Assembly: GCF_014117425.1 (NCBI RefSeq)
Contig: NZ_CP059725.1
Coordinates: 2,830,001 to 2,894,000, forward strand
DNA length: 64,000 nucleotides
DNA from: Bartonella sp. HY038
GTDB lineage: Bacteria; Pseudomonadota; Alphaproteobacteria; Rhizobiales; Rhizobiaceae
Reading direction: 5' to 3'
Shown here one piece after another: positions 15,111 to 22,841 of the stretch. The notes under the pieces are model-generated. The model was not told the origin of the DNA. It worked only from the letters and a program-made list of their open reading frames with translations, and searched no databases. Each line of letters starts with the position of its first letter. Positions within the stretch are counted from its first letter, which is position 1. The translations under genes and the position numbers were made by a program.

Positions 15111-16763
15111 TTAATAACGAATACAAGCTAATAAAGCGATATTGCGTGGGCGATTTTCATCTGCGGTAGGAACAACACTTGACGCATCAAATGTAAGTAT
15201 ACTGCCCGGTGTTGGAACGGATGGATTAATAAAACGAAAGCCTGACGGATTATTAAGCGAAAAGGCGCCGCTCGCAGCTTGCCATGGCACAGCGCTAGAA
15301 GACCCCAATCTTGCAGTAATATTACGTATCGCGTCCCCCTGCGCCGTACCAATTCCACGCCCGGTGTCAATGCCGCGTCCGTCATCAAAGCTACGCAAAA
15401 ACTCACCACGCAAATCAGGAATTCGAAACATCGACACTTCGCCCGTGCCGTAAGAAAAGCACCCTTGGGCACCGGCCTGCCAGTCACTCTCACTAACAAC
15501 AGCACCTGTTTCCGTGGCAAAAGCCCAAAGGTCAGGGTATGATATTCTTGATATCAATGCGCCATTGGCCTTCAACCAACCAGATGGCGGATTATTAGCA
15601 GGAAAAAAGGCAATCTGGCCAATTAAACTGCGCTGTGCAGCTAAAATAGCAACAATTGCACGCCGTTCAGTTGTACGTAAAAATAGATTGCGGCTCCCTT
15701 CATTAAGGTTATCAGCGTCATAAATATCTGCTGCCACATTATTGGGATCATAGACCGATTTGGTCATATCTCCACTACCTGATCCACCACCCGATCCACT
15801 TGCGGTAATTGTGGCCCAACTCCCATCACCGCGTAAAAAGCTCGCGCTATTGGCAGTACCAGTAGCAGTAATGTCGGCAACAACGATTTTACTTTTGCTG
15901 GCTAATGCGCCAAGATCGGCAGGCTGGACAGATGTTTGCGCCTTAGCTATCGCGGCAATACTTGTCGCATTAAGTGACAATTCAATCTTGCTCGCACTCA
16001 AAGTACCGCCACCGGTTAGACCAGTGCCAGAGGAAATTTGAACCGTTTTAGCTGCCGCATTATCCAATAATGCCTTATCACTTGTAGTAAAAATTTTGTT
16101 GGTTGTGCCAGCAACCATATTATCCATATTAAATGCATCAGCATTTTTACCGGCAGGATCATAGACCGATTTGGTCATATCTCCACCACCTGATCCACCT
16201 CCCGATCCACTTGCGGTAATTGTGGCCCAACTCCCATCACCGCGTAAAAAGCTCGCATTATTGGCAGTTCCACTTGCAGTAATATCAGCAACAACGATTT
16301 TACTTTTGCTAGCCAATGCGCCAAGATCAGCAGGCTGGACAGATGTTTGTGCCTTAGCTATCGCAGCGAGACTGGAAGAATTTAATGAAAATTCAATACT
16401 GCGATCACTTAAGGTACCACCGCCTGTCAAACCGCGTCCAGGAGATAGAATTAAAAATCTAGAAGCGGCATCATTTGCTTTATCCAAAGCATTTAAAGTT
16501 GCCTCTGATAGATTAAGGGTTCTATCCTCACTAAAATCACCACCACCTTGCAAACCATTGCCAGCAATAATTTTACGATCTGGATTAACCGCCCGATCAG
16601 CTTTTAAGCCCTGTTCAGATGTTGCAAAAGCCGAAACATCTTCTACTGCAGCACTGCCAAGGCTAGCTGGCACTACAACTTTATCAACTGCAATTCCTGC
16701 CACCACCTCTTGTTTGGTTGCGGCTGGCAATTCAAAATTATGGGTGTGATAGGGAACAGCCAT
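15111..16763 (-). CDS. Large phage tail fibre / collar protein with internal duplication
   Basis: A 550-residue fibre. The shaft has three repeats of the form GxGLxGGGxxS (about residues 68, 108 and 245), typical of beta-helical or knit fibre shafts, and two serine/glycine-rich hinges (ASGSGGGSG). The C-terminal ~150 residues are a phage tail collar domain: GQIAFFPANNPPSGWLKANG, then RIPDLRGEFLRSFDDGRG, ending in a cysteine-containing strand (IALLACIRY). A stretch of ~94 residues occurs twice, offset by 137 residues (see repeat). It would bind the cell surface. A terminator lies just before its start, so it may be transcribed separately from the upstream fibre genes. Confidence 0.85.
   Translation of the reverse strand: MAVPYHTHNFELPAATKQEVVAGIAVDKVVVPASLGSAAVEDVSAFATSEQGLKADRAVNPDRKIIAGNGLQGGGDFSEDRTLNLSEATLNALDKANDAASRFLILSPGRGLTGGGTLSDRSIEFSLNSSSLAAIAKAQTSVQPADLGALASKSKIVVADITASGTANNASFLRGDGSWATITASGSGGGSGGGDMTKSVYDPAGKNADAFNMDNMVAGTTNKIFTTSDKALLDNAAAKTVQISSGTGLTGGGTLSASKIELSLNATSIAAIAKAQTSVQPADLGALASKSKIVVADITATGTANSASFLRGDGSWATITASGSGGGSGSGDMTKSVYDPNNVAADIYDADNLNEGSRNLFLRTTERRAIVAILAAQRSLIGQIAFFPANNPPSGWLKANGALISRISYPDLWAFATETGAVVSESDWQAGAQGCFSYGTGEVSMFRIPDLRGEFLRSFDDGRGIDTGRGIGTAQGDAIRNITARLGSSSAVPWQAASGAFSLNNPSGFRFINPSVPTPGSILTFDASSVVPTADENRPRNIALLACIRY
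15745..16026. repeat. Intragenic direct repeat in the fibre gene, copy A
   Basis: About 282 bp that match 16156-16437 at an offset of 411 bp (137 codons) with scattered, mostly silent differences. The segment encodes the GLTGGGTLS shaft repeat, the AIAKAQTSVQPADLGALASK segment and the Gly/Ser hinge. Confidence 0.85.
16156..16437. repeat. Intragenic direct repeat in the fibre gene, copy B
   Basis: Partner of 15745-16026. This copy encodes the N-terminal of the two duplicated protein segments. The Gly/Ser hinge and the QTSVQPADLGALASKSK block are nearly identical; the part before them is more diverged. Confidence 0.85.
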
Positions 16764-16776
16764 AGGTTAACTCCAT

Positions 16777-16797
16777 AAAAAAGCCGCTTAAAGCGGC
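16777..16797 (-). terminator. Terminator between two fibre genes
   Basis: On the minus strand GCCGCTTTAAGCGGC is followed by TTTTTT. It lies behind the 141-residue tail protein and 14 bp before the start codon of the large fibre. Confidence 0.65.
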
Positions 16798-16818
16798 AGA
16801 TAAATTATAATGATGATT

Positions 16819-17244
16819 TTAAAACCAACGGCCTATGGCCATTCTTTGCGGCGGCTTCATATTACTGGTTAACTCATTGGCATTACGACTAAACAGTACT
16901 TTTGCTCTGTCAATCTCACTAATAAGCACAGAACTATTATTTTGCACTGCCAATGGCGTAATTGTCACAACTGGTGTTGACACGAAAGCAGCTGGAAAAA
17001 TCCATTCATCAAAGGATTGATTATCGCTACGCCTTACTGACGATACAGAATTTGCCCAGCAAAGCTGCGTACCATCAGCAAATCGCACAAAGTCCCCATT
17101 TTCATTGCTGCCACTTGTTATACCAGCTTTTAAAACCGCATTAAGTGGCGCATGCACCATTTCATTATTAGCATAGATAATTACGCGAATTTTTTCCGGC
17201 TCTTTAATGCCCGAAATTGCAAAAGGTGTTTGACTTGCACTCAT
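16819..17244 (-). CDS. Phage tail-fibre-associated protein
   Basis: A 141-residue protein. The segment NGDFVRFADGTQLCWANS followed by EWIFPAAFVSTPVVTITPLA is the pattern of small receptor-binding C-terminal domains in tailed-phage fibres ('gp53-like' or H-type-lectin-like). Here it stands as a separate protein with a short N-terminal part. It starts 2 bp after the stop of the collar protein before it and is therefore co-transcribed. No catalytic residues are apparent. It may be an accessory tip of the tail. Confidence 0.6.
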   Translation of the reverse strand: MSASQTPFAISGIKEPEKIRVIIYANNEMVHAPLNAVLKAGITSGSNENGDFVRFADGTQLCWANSVSSVRRSDNQSFDEWIFPAAFVSTPVVTITPLAVQNNSSVLISEIDRAKVLFSRNANELTSNMKPPQRMAIGRWF

Positions 17245-17245
17245 T

Positions 17246-18190
17246 TTACACCTTTATCGCATATAAAATACCAAGATTAATTGGGCGTGCTTCATTACCA
17301 CCATCAGAATTAATGGTATGATTATGATCGCCATTAGTTGTTGTGGTGCGTGTTTCTTCACGCACACCAGGAACAAACGCGTTATACCCAAAGTTGCCAG
17401 CAGCAACAACGTCTATATATCTATAGGTAAAATTATGATTATGGTTACCATTGGTACTTGTCACCCCACCATGATTATGGGCGCGATTTTGGCTATCTTG
17501 AAACGTTGCAAAAGCACGGCCACTATCAATTCCACGTCCATGGTCCCAACCGCGTAAAAACACCCCACGAAAATCAGGTAGATTGAAACTGGTTTGCCCA
17601 TCACCCCACCCCCAAGTGCCACCAATGGCATTAAACAAAGCAGGATAAACAGTACGTGAAACTGCGGCGCCGTTACATTCAAGCCAGCCAGTTGGCGCAA
17701 ACGCCATAGCAAAAGGTGCAATCATACCTGTAGGAATGGCTTGGCTCGGTGTTGGCGCTGCTAAAAACCAGCCCCCGCCGCCATTATTCAAACTTTGTTG
17801 GTAAACCACCTCATAAATACCACCAATTTTAATTTCACCACCTACTAAAGCAGTTACACCATTAAAATTAGATTGAAATATTGGACGTGCACCAAGACCA
17901 TTCAAATTTAAGGTCGCATTACCATTATTATTGCCAACTGCTCGAAACCGCACCAAAATACCATCAAAAAGGCTAGTTATCGTTGCATTGCTGCGTAATT
18001 CCACACTATTTGCACTTCCGCCAGCGATCAGTGTGCCACCAATATCGGCGATATATTCGCGAATACGCTGCATCATTGCCCGCGCCGAATTATTTACCGA
18101 ACTTGGTGGCTGCCCTTCCGACCAATTGATAATATCATCGGCATTAGCATTATTTGCCGCATTGAGCGACCAATCATAAATTGTGCTCAT
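17246..18190 (-). CDS. Phage tail collar domain protein
   Basis: A 314-residue tail fibre. The N-terminus (MSTIYDWSLNAANNANAD, then INWSEGQPPSSVNNSARAMM) is the baseplate/tail-attachment motif common in Rhizobiales prophages. The C-terminus is a collar domain: GMIAPFAMAFAPTGWLECNG, FNLPDFRGVFLRGWDHGRG, and His-rich repeats (NRAHNHGG, NHNHNF, DHNHTIN) that may bind metal along the fibre axis. I start at ATG 18190, 6 nt after GGAG, although the frame is open to a TTG at 18202. It shares its collar fold with the 15111-16763 fibre. Confidence 0.88.
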   Translation of the reverse strand: MSTIYDWSLNAANNANADDIINWSEGQPPSSVNNSARAMMQRIREYIADIGGTLIAGGSANSVELRSNATITSLFDGILVRFRAVGNNNGNATLNLNGLGARPIFQSNFNGVTALVGGEIKIGGIYEVVYQQSLNNGGGGWFLAAPTPSQAIPTGMIAPFAMAFAPTGWLECNGAAVSRTVYPALFNAIGGTWGWGDGQTSFNLPDFRGVFLRGWDHGRGIDSGRAFATFQDSQNRAHNHGGVTSTNGNHNHNFTYRYIDVVAAGNFGYNAFVPGVREETRTTTTNGDHNHTINSDGGNEARPINLGILYAIKV

Positions 18191-18220
18191 CACCATCTCC
18201 AAATTATTAAGGGAAAAACT

Positions 18221-18238
18221 TAAAAAGCCTTTTTAGGC
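18221..18238 (-). terminator. Terminator behind the S74-chaperone gene
   Basis: On the minus strand GCCT-AAAA-AGGC is followed by TTTTTAAGTTTTT. It is now ~105 bp from the gene end because repeat copy 3 lies between them. Confidence 0.55.
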
Positions 18239-18242
18239 AAGT

Positions 18243-18347
18243 TTAGAGCGCATTTCGATCTGATTGGATCAGATCACCGCTCTAATCCATTGTATACACC
18301 GCGTTTTTGTCCGAAAACCGCTTCACACTTTTCGGAAAACGCTCTAA
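18243..18347 (+). repeat. Dispersed palindromic repeat, copy 3 (105 bp)
   Basis: The best-preserved copy: terminal TTAGAGCG/CGCTCTAA, first palindrome GATCTGATTGGATCAGATC, second palindrome TCCGAAAA/TTTTCGGA. Its right end overlaps the last codon of the neighbouring leftward phage gene and supplies its TAG stop. Confidence 0.9.
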
Positions 18348-19393
18348 TGGACTAATTCCATAGCAAAGCCGATCTCACTATAGTCGACACAATAAAGACC
18401 ATCACTTTCATCAATCAACACCGCTTGCGGTTTAATCGATAAAACATCTTGCGCCATCACGCCGCGATAACGTTGTGGCTGCCCACAATAATTAAACTCA
18501 TAAAGCGGATAGCCGTTGCGATTTCCAATTTGAACAATGTTCTCTTTGGCGCGAATATCAGACTTGCCGATCAAACCACCAACGGTTTTCGCCGTATCCA
18601 ACAGGCTTGGCTTTTTGGTTGTCTGGCTTTGGCTCGAACCACTGCTTGTGCCATAATTGCCCGAAAAACCAGTTGCCGCATTTTGCAAAAGATTAAGCCT
18701 ACTCCAATCACGGTTATCATCTTCAAGCCATTTTTGCCAATCAGCATCAACTTGCGCCTGCGCGTTGTCATCAAGCGTCTGGCCACCATTTAATGCGTTG
18801 CGCCAAGCATTGCTTTCATTACCTAAATAATTGGCAGCACCTGCCACTTGCCCTTGATTAGCACTGTCAATCTGACTATTGGCAGTTAGCATATTTTTTA
18901 CATCTTGATTATATTGGTTGGACAAAGCGGAGGTTGCAACTTGGCCTAGATTATTGGCAAGAACTCCCGAATGCGCACCCGAGCCATATCGCCCAGCACC
19001 TGCCATCTGGCTATTAATGGTAGTGGCAGTATTATTCAACGTATTTTGTAATGCTTCGTTAAAAGCACTATTATTGCCAATTAAATCACCTGATGCCATT
19101 TTTGTTAAATTACTAGCACTTGAGGTAGGATTATTCATCAATTGGCGAAGATAATCATTGTTAAAATTATTAGCGCTTGCATTTAAACCATCAATGGCAG
19201 ATTTTGTTGTATCACTTAAATCTGCAGCACGCTGCCCTTGATAAACATTACCGCCTTGTCCATTTTGATAGGCCGAAAGAGCATCACTTGCCCCTTGCTG
19301 AAACAAAGCTTGCGACCAAGCTGGCGGCGCATTGGTCTGGCTTTCCGTTTGTTTTTGTTCGCTCTTACTGTTTTTACTTGTGCTACCACCCAT
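18344..19393 (-). CDS. Phage particle protein with C-terminal S74 intramolecular chaperone domain
   Basis: About 349 residues from ATG 19393, which has AAGGAG 7 nt upstream (the frame is open to 19438). The body is Asn/Gln/Ala/Ser-rich and mostly helical, like internal or ejection proteins of short-tailed phages. The last ~75 residues are a peptidase S74-type domain: SDIRAKENIVQIG, YPLYEFNY, YRGVMAQDVL, and a CVDYSEIGF end. In tailspikes this domain drives trimer folding and then cuts itself off at the Ser of its N-terminal SDIR. In small phages it also occurs on ejection proteins. The stop codon TAG is formed by repeat copy 3, so the original C-terminus may have been slightly longer. Confidence 0.75.
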   Translation of the reverse strand: MGGSTSKNSKSEQKQTESQTNAPPAWSQALFQQGASDALSAYQNGQGGNVYQGQRAADLSDTTKSAIDGLNASANNFNNDYLRQLMNNPTSSASNLTKMASGDLIGNNSAFNEALQNTLNNTATTINSQMAGAGRYGSGAHSGVLANNLGQVATSALSNQYNQDVKNMLTANSQIDSANQGQVAGAANYLGNESNAWRNALNGGQTLDDNAQAQVDADWQKWLEDDNRDWSRLNLLQNAATGFSGNYGTSSGSSQSQTTKKPSLLDTAKTVGGLIGKSDIRAKENIVQIGNRNGYPLYEFNYCGQPQRYRGVMAQDVLSIKPQAVLIDESDGLYCVDYSEIGFAMELVH

Positions 19394-19394
19394 A

Positions 19395-19823
19395 TTAAAG
19401 CTCCTTATAATAGCGGACAAACTTTGCCGCATATCCATGTTTTGCTAAAGCTTTGCGCCAACCTAATCGCCCAATCGGGCAAATTTCATCAAAGCCATTA
19501 TTTCGCGCCCAAACTTCAATTGTCTTAATCAAATCGGCTATAAATGGTCCACCCTCACCCGCCAATTCTAATAAAAGCAAACGCTTACGCCCGGTTTCAG
19601 TCTCCTCACTCTGGCTTGTGACAAAAGCAACAAAGTCCTTTTTTTCATCCAAAATGAGCCATAGCTGCTCAACCCCCTCGGCAATATTGCGGGCAAGATT
19701 GGCAATGCTAATATCGTCTGGAAAACGCTGCTCCAGTTTTTTCATGGCTTCGCCTATTGCCTTGCTATATGGCGCAATTTCATCAAAGCTCCACTCACTG
19801 GTTAAATAGATTGATAGGCTCAT
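19395..19823 (-). CDS. Phage protein with GNAT-like C-terminus
   Basis: A 142-residue protein in the tail module. The central strand-helix pattern (LWLILDEKKDFVAFVTSQ, RLLLLELAGEGG) followed by WARNNGFDEICPIGRLGWRKALAKHGY resembles N-acetyltransferase-like proteins coded next to head-tail genes of short-tailed phages. The acetyl-CoA loop (Q/RxxGxG/A) is not clear, so enzyme activity is doubtful. Its start overlaps the end of the hub gene by 4 bp and its stop is 1 bp before the next start, so it is tightly coupled to both. Confidence 0.55.
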   Translation of the reverse strand: MSLSIYLTSEWSFDEIAPYSKAIGEAMKKLEQRFPDDISIANLARNIAEGVEQLWLILDEKKDFVAFVTSQSEETETGRKRLLLLELAGEGGPFIADLIKTIEVWARNNGFDEICPIGRLGWRKALAKHGYAAKFVRYYKEL

Positions 19824-21286
19824 CGCATCCCCGCAAAATTAAAATCAACATCAAAACCCTTTACATGTTTCCAAACCTCACCGACTGGAACACGCAACCT
19901 AAATTTATGGAAACGCCCGCGCGCGCGCATGTGATAACGGCCACTATTATAAGAAGGCAATTTTTCCACCCCCCATCGAATTGGGTCATAAAGGTTACGT
20001 CGAAATCGTGTTCCAACACTTAAAAATGCCTGATCGGTATCAATGGCCGCAAACACTGAGCTAATTCGTTGCACACTACCCGCGGTTGAGCCAATCTCTT
20101 GCGATGAAACAATCGCCTCCATCCCAGTGCCAGAAAATGCACCAAGGCGATAATCTGCCGAAAACGCTCCTAAAATCGGTGCGCCGCCCTGCCAAGCCTT
20201 GCTGTCTAATGAAAATGGTAGGGCTTCAAGACTCATTGATACACGGTCTAAACCATCAAGCGTATAGCCAGCATTATAAATCGGTAAAACGCCGCAAGTC
20301 TCAACATTGACCAAAGACCAACGTTGCAAGCCCCAATCATAAATCAGCATTTCTCTAAAAATACCAGTTCCCAAATAATCGGTAATCCAGTAAACACGGC
20401 TATAAAATGGATCAATGGCACCAAACATGCTGGAAATATCAACGGCATTTAATTTAGAAAAAACACTGCGATCGACTTTTTCAAAGCCAATCGGATTAAT
20501 TGTGCCATCCATACTTATTTGAAAAAAGCCACCCTCATCAGCATAAAAAGCATAAGAACCCCGACATGCAATCGAAGCGGCTGACTTCGCACCACGTTTA
20601 TCGTGAATTTTTTGAAAACTAAAAATAATGTCAGAACCGGGCACGAAGGTGGCACGATAAATAGCAGTTTGCAAAAATACAATTGGATTTGTTGTTTCAC
20701 TAGAGCCTTGAACATTGCCACCATCGGGAAAATTTTGATAATCACAATTTTTTTGCCCCACCGTCCACCATTCAGCGTCATTAAGCCCTGACCAATGAAC
20801 ACGGTTTGGAAAATCAGGCAATTGCATAAGACAAACAAAATCACCCCAAACCCGCACTAAACCTGCTCGCGGCGGATCACCACCAAGATTACGAAAACGA
20901 CTTGCTTGCCCAATGATAAAGACTTGCGGTGCATCGTTTTTATTCACCGCAATAACATAATTGCCAAATGCCGCAAAACTCCAACGCGCATCTTCATTGG
21001 CTGAATAGCTAAAATTCTCTTTACCAATATTTTTCCAGGTTAAATCAGTATTATCTAGCATATAAAGACCAGTGTCAGTACCACAAAATATAAGCGTTGT
21101 GCCATCAACGGCGCGCACAGCAATGCCACCTAACGGCTTTGCCATCAAATTACCGGTAAAAACTTCAAAAGAAGGCATTGGTATATAAGAGCCATCGGCA
21201 GGAATAACATTGCAAATATCATCGGTAAATTGACCATTTATATCAGCAACATCAGGGCGATATTCAGCAATAGGAAAAAAAGCCAT
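19820..21286 (-). CDS. Phage head-tail hub / packaged-DNA stabilisation-like protein
   Basis: A 488-residue structural protein rich in beta strands and aromatic residues, with repeated short blade-like motifs (GTTLIFCGTDTGLYMLD, WSFAAFGNYVIAVN, PFYSRVYWITDYLG). This is the style of P22 gp10-like 'packaged DNA stabilisation' hubs and of tail-tube-B proteins. Order supports this: it follows the adaptor and precedes the tail genes, as in P22-like and related podoviruses. It would form the collar under the portal and plug the packaged head. The exact family was not confirmed. Confidence 0.65.
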   Translation of the reverse strand: MAFFPIAEYRPDVADINGQFTDDICNVIPADGSYIPMPSFEVFTGNLMAKPLGGIAVRAVDGTTLIFCGTDTGLYMLDNTDLTWKNIGKENFSYSANEDARWSFAAFGNYVIAVNKNDAPQVFIIGQASRFRNLGGDPPRAGLVRVWGDFVCLMQLPDFPNRVHWSGLNDAEWWTVGQKNCDYQNFPDGGNVQGSSETTNPIVFLQTAIYRATFVPGSDIIFSFQKIHDKRGAKSAASIACRGSYAFYADEGGFFQISMDGTINPIGFEKVDRSVFSKLNAVDISSMFGAIDPFYSRVYWITDYLGTGIFREMLIYDWGLQRWSLVNVETCGVLPIYNAGYTLDGLDRVSMSLEALPFSLDSKAWQGGAPILGAFSADYRLGAFSGTGMEAIVSSQEIGSTAGSVQRISSVFAAIDTDQAFLSVGTRFRRNLYDPIRWGVEKLPSYNSGRYHMRARGRFHKFRLRVPVGEVWKHVKGFDVDFNFAGMR

Positions 21287-21359
21287 CGACTTTTCCTTTC
21301 AAAAGGCAATTTTCAAAAACATTTTGTGACAAAAAAGCAGTTTTCTTTTCCTAAAAATG

Positions 21360-22058
21360 CTAAAAATTTGTCGGATAGATGCGGCCTCGGCCATTGCGAC
21401 GCGAGGTCTCGGCTCTTAATGCGGCTAATTGCTCATAAAAATCATTCAAGGCACTTGCAGCAATATCGCCATCTTTTAAAATGTCCTTATAAAGCTCATA
21501 TTTCGCCCTCGCGCGAATTAAATCAAAAGCCTCATAAAACCAAGGATTTGGCTCACTCGCCGAAGTAATATTGCGAAATCGCACCGGCGATAATTGCAAT
21601 CTTATTTGATAGGCTGTGTCAGGAATAGGATAAAACCGTAATTTTTGCCCAAAATAACTATAATAGATAGGTTCGCCGCACATATTGCTTTGGTTGGTTT
21701 CCATAAACTCCGGCGGTTTTGCTGTTAAAGACACATAGTGATTATTATCCCTTTGGCAATAAACCTGAGAAAGACCAGCTAGAGTCGCAATCGCCTCATT
21801 ATCATTAGCTGAATAAAATTCCTGATCTTGTTTGGTAAAAAAACTCACCTCACGACTTTCATTAAAATAAAAAGGTTCACGCTCACAAAATCTAATAGCT
21901 GAAAAGATTGCTTCTTGGATCTGCGCCAAATATTCATTATTTGTGTCATCAAGATCGTCAGAAATACTATTGATCAAATCAGTAAACGTCTTAATTTGCG
22001 GTGCTAAAACTGTGGGTATGCCTGAAATCGGGCCACCCGTTGTTACGATAACTGCCAT
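21360..22058 (-). CDS. Phage head-tail adaptor (P22 gp4-like)
   Basis: A 232-residue mostly helical protein: TFTDLINSISDDLDD (N-terminal helix), FSAIRFCEREPFYFNE, then YYSYFGQKLRFYPIPDTAY and the C-terminal DLIRARAKYELYKDIL followed by LRAETSRRN. This layout is that of 'phage adaptor' proteins which dock under the portal ring in P22-like viruses. Its place between capsid and hub genes agrees. AGGGATG just upstream of ATG 22058 gives a fair ribosome site. The function is structural. Confidence 0.7.
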   Translation of the reverse strand: MAVIVTTGGPISGIPTVLAPQIKTFTDLINSISDDLDDTNNEYLAQIQEAIFSAIRFCEREPFYFNESREVSFFTKQDQEFYSANDNEAIATLAGLSQVYCQRDNNHYVSLTAKPPEFMETNQSNMCGEPIYYSYFGQKLRFYPIPDTAYQIRLQLSPVRFRNITSASEPNPWFYEAFDLIRARAKYELYKDILKDGDIAASALNDFYEQLAALRAETSRRNGRGRIYPTNF

Positions 22059-22286
22059 TCATCCCTCGCATAGGTCATCATTCAATCAAATGACAAAACG
22101 CATTTGAAAGTAATAAAAAATATTTTGGATTGGAAATTAATCAGGAGCTTAATCGGATTGCATTCCGGTCAACTGCCAAAGTCCGGAAACTTATAAGCAA
22201 TAACCTTTGCTAATACCTCTATTTCAGTAATTTTCGTTATTGCATTGCAAAGGCATAAAAGTTTATTTCATCTTTCACTACAAATG

Positions 22287-22712
22287 CTATAAATCGTTTT
22301 TTACTTCTCCCTGCCGCCATCTGCCTCTAAGTGTTGCCCATTCATTTTCGCATCGAACAAATGTTAATATCTCTTTTTCAAGTGTTATGACACATGAACC
22401 TGCACCATTATTGTTAGGCTTGCGAAAAAATAATTGATTATCTTTTATAAACCAATCATGCCAATACATATAAAAATAACCATGCTCTTGGCTACCGTCA
22501 GGTAAAAGACTATTCACATAGCGCGGTATTTTAAAAATTTTTTCCTCAAAACAAAGTGGATCTAAATATACATCTTCAGAATCTTTTATAATTTGATAAA
22601 AGCATTTTCCTATCAAATCAGTTTTATTAACATTTTGAGAAAAAGCCATATTCACATTGACAAGCGAAAAAGACAAAAAAGTGATAAAAGCTATTTTAAA
22701 AATAATATTCAC
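22287..22712 (-). CDS. Small secreted protein of unknown function inside the head module
   Basis: A 141-residue protein with a Sec signal peptide (basic start, hydrophobic IAFITFLSFSLVNVN, cleavage near AFSQ). The mature part is rich in aromatic residues and has four cysteines (GKCF, PLCFEEK, GSCVITLE, VRCENEW) that could form two disulphides, as expected of a periplasmic protein. It is AT-richer than the phage genes and lies between the capsid and adaptor genes, with ~230 bp and ~130 bp of non-coding DNA on its sides. It is not a phage structural protein and looks like a cargo ('moron') gene. The function is unknown. Confidence 0.7.
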   Translation of the reverse strand: MNIIFKIAFITFLSFSLVNVNMAFSQNVNKTDLIGKCFYQIIKDSEDVYLDPLCFEEKIFKIPRYVNSLLPDGSQEHGYFYMYWHDWFIKDNQLFFRKPNNNGAGSCVITLEKEILTFVRCENEWATLRGRWRQGEVKNDL

Positions 22713-22795
22713 AATATATTCGCCATTTTTATTATAATTTTTATTATTAAATAGAATTTAGTTTTTAAAATGGCAAAATTATTATCTCCCTTAAA

Positions 22796-22826
22796 GTAAG
22801 GGCAAGGTTTGCCTGCCCTTACCATA
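22796..22826 (-). terminator. Terminator-like hairpin behind the capsid gene
   Basis: Perfect 9-bp arms GTAAGGGCA/TGCCCTTAC with a 9-nt loop, 19 bp after the capsid stop. On the minus strand it is followed by only TTTAA, so the U tract is weak. It separates the capsid gene from the secreted orphan. Confidence 0.55.
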
Positions 22827-22841
22827 ATTTAAATCATGTTA

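Noticed and set aside
15760..16749. Long rightward open frames opposite the large tail fibre
   Set aside because: They mirror the duplicated fibre gene on the other strand; their proline-rich translations follow from the Gly/Ser-rich fibre codons and have no start signals.
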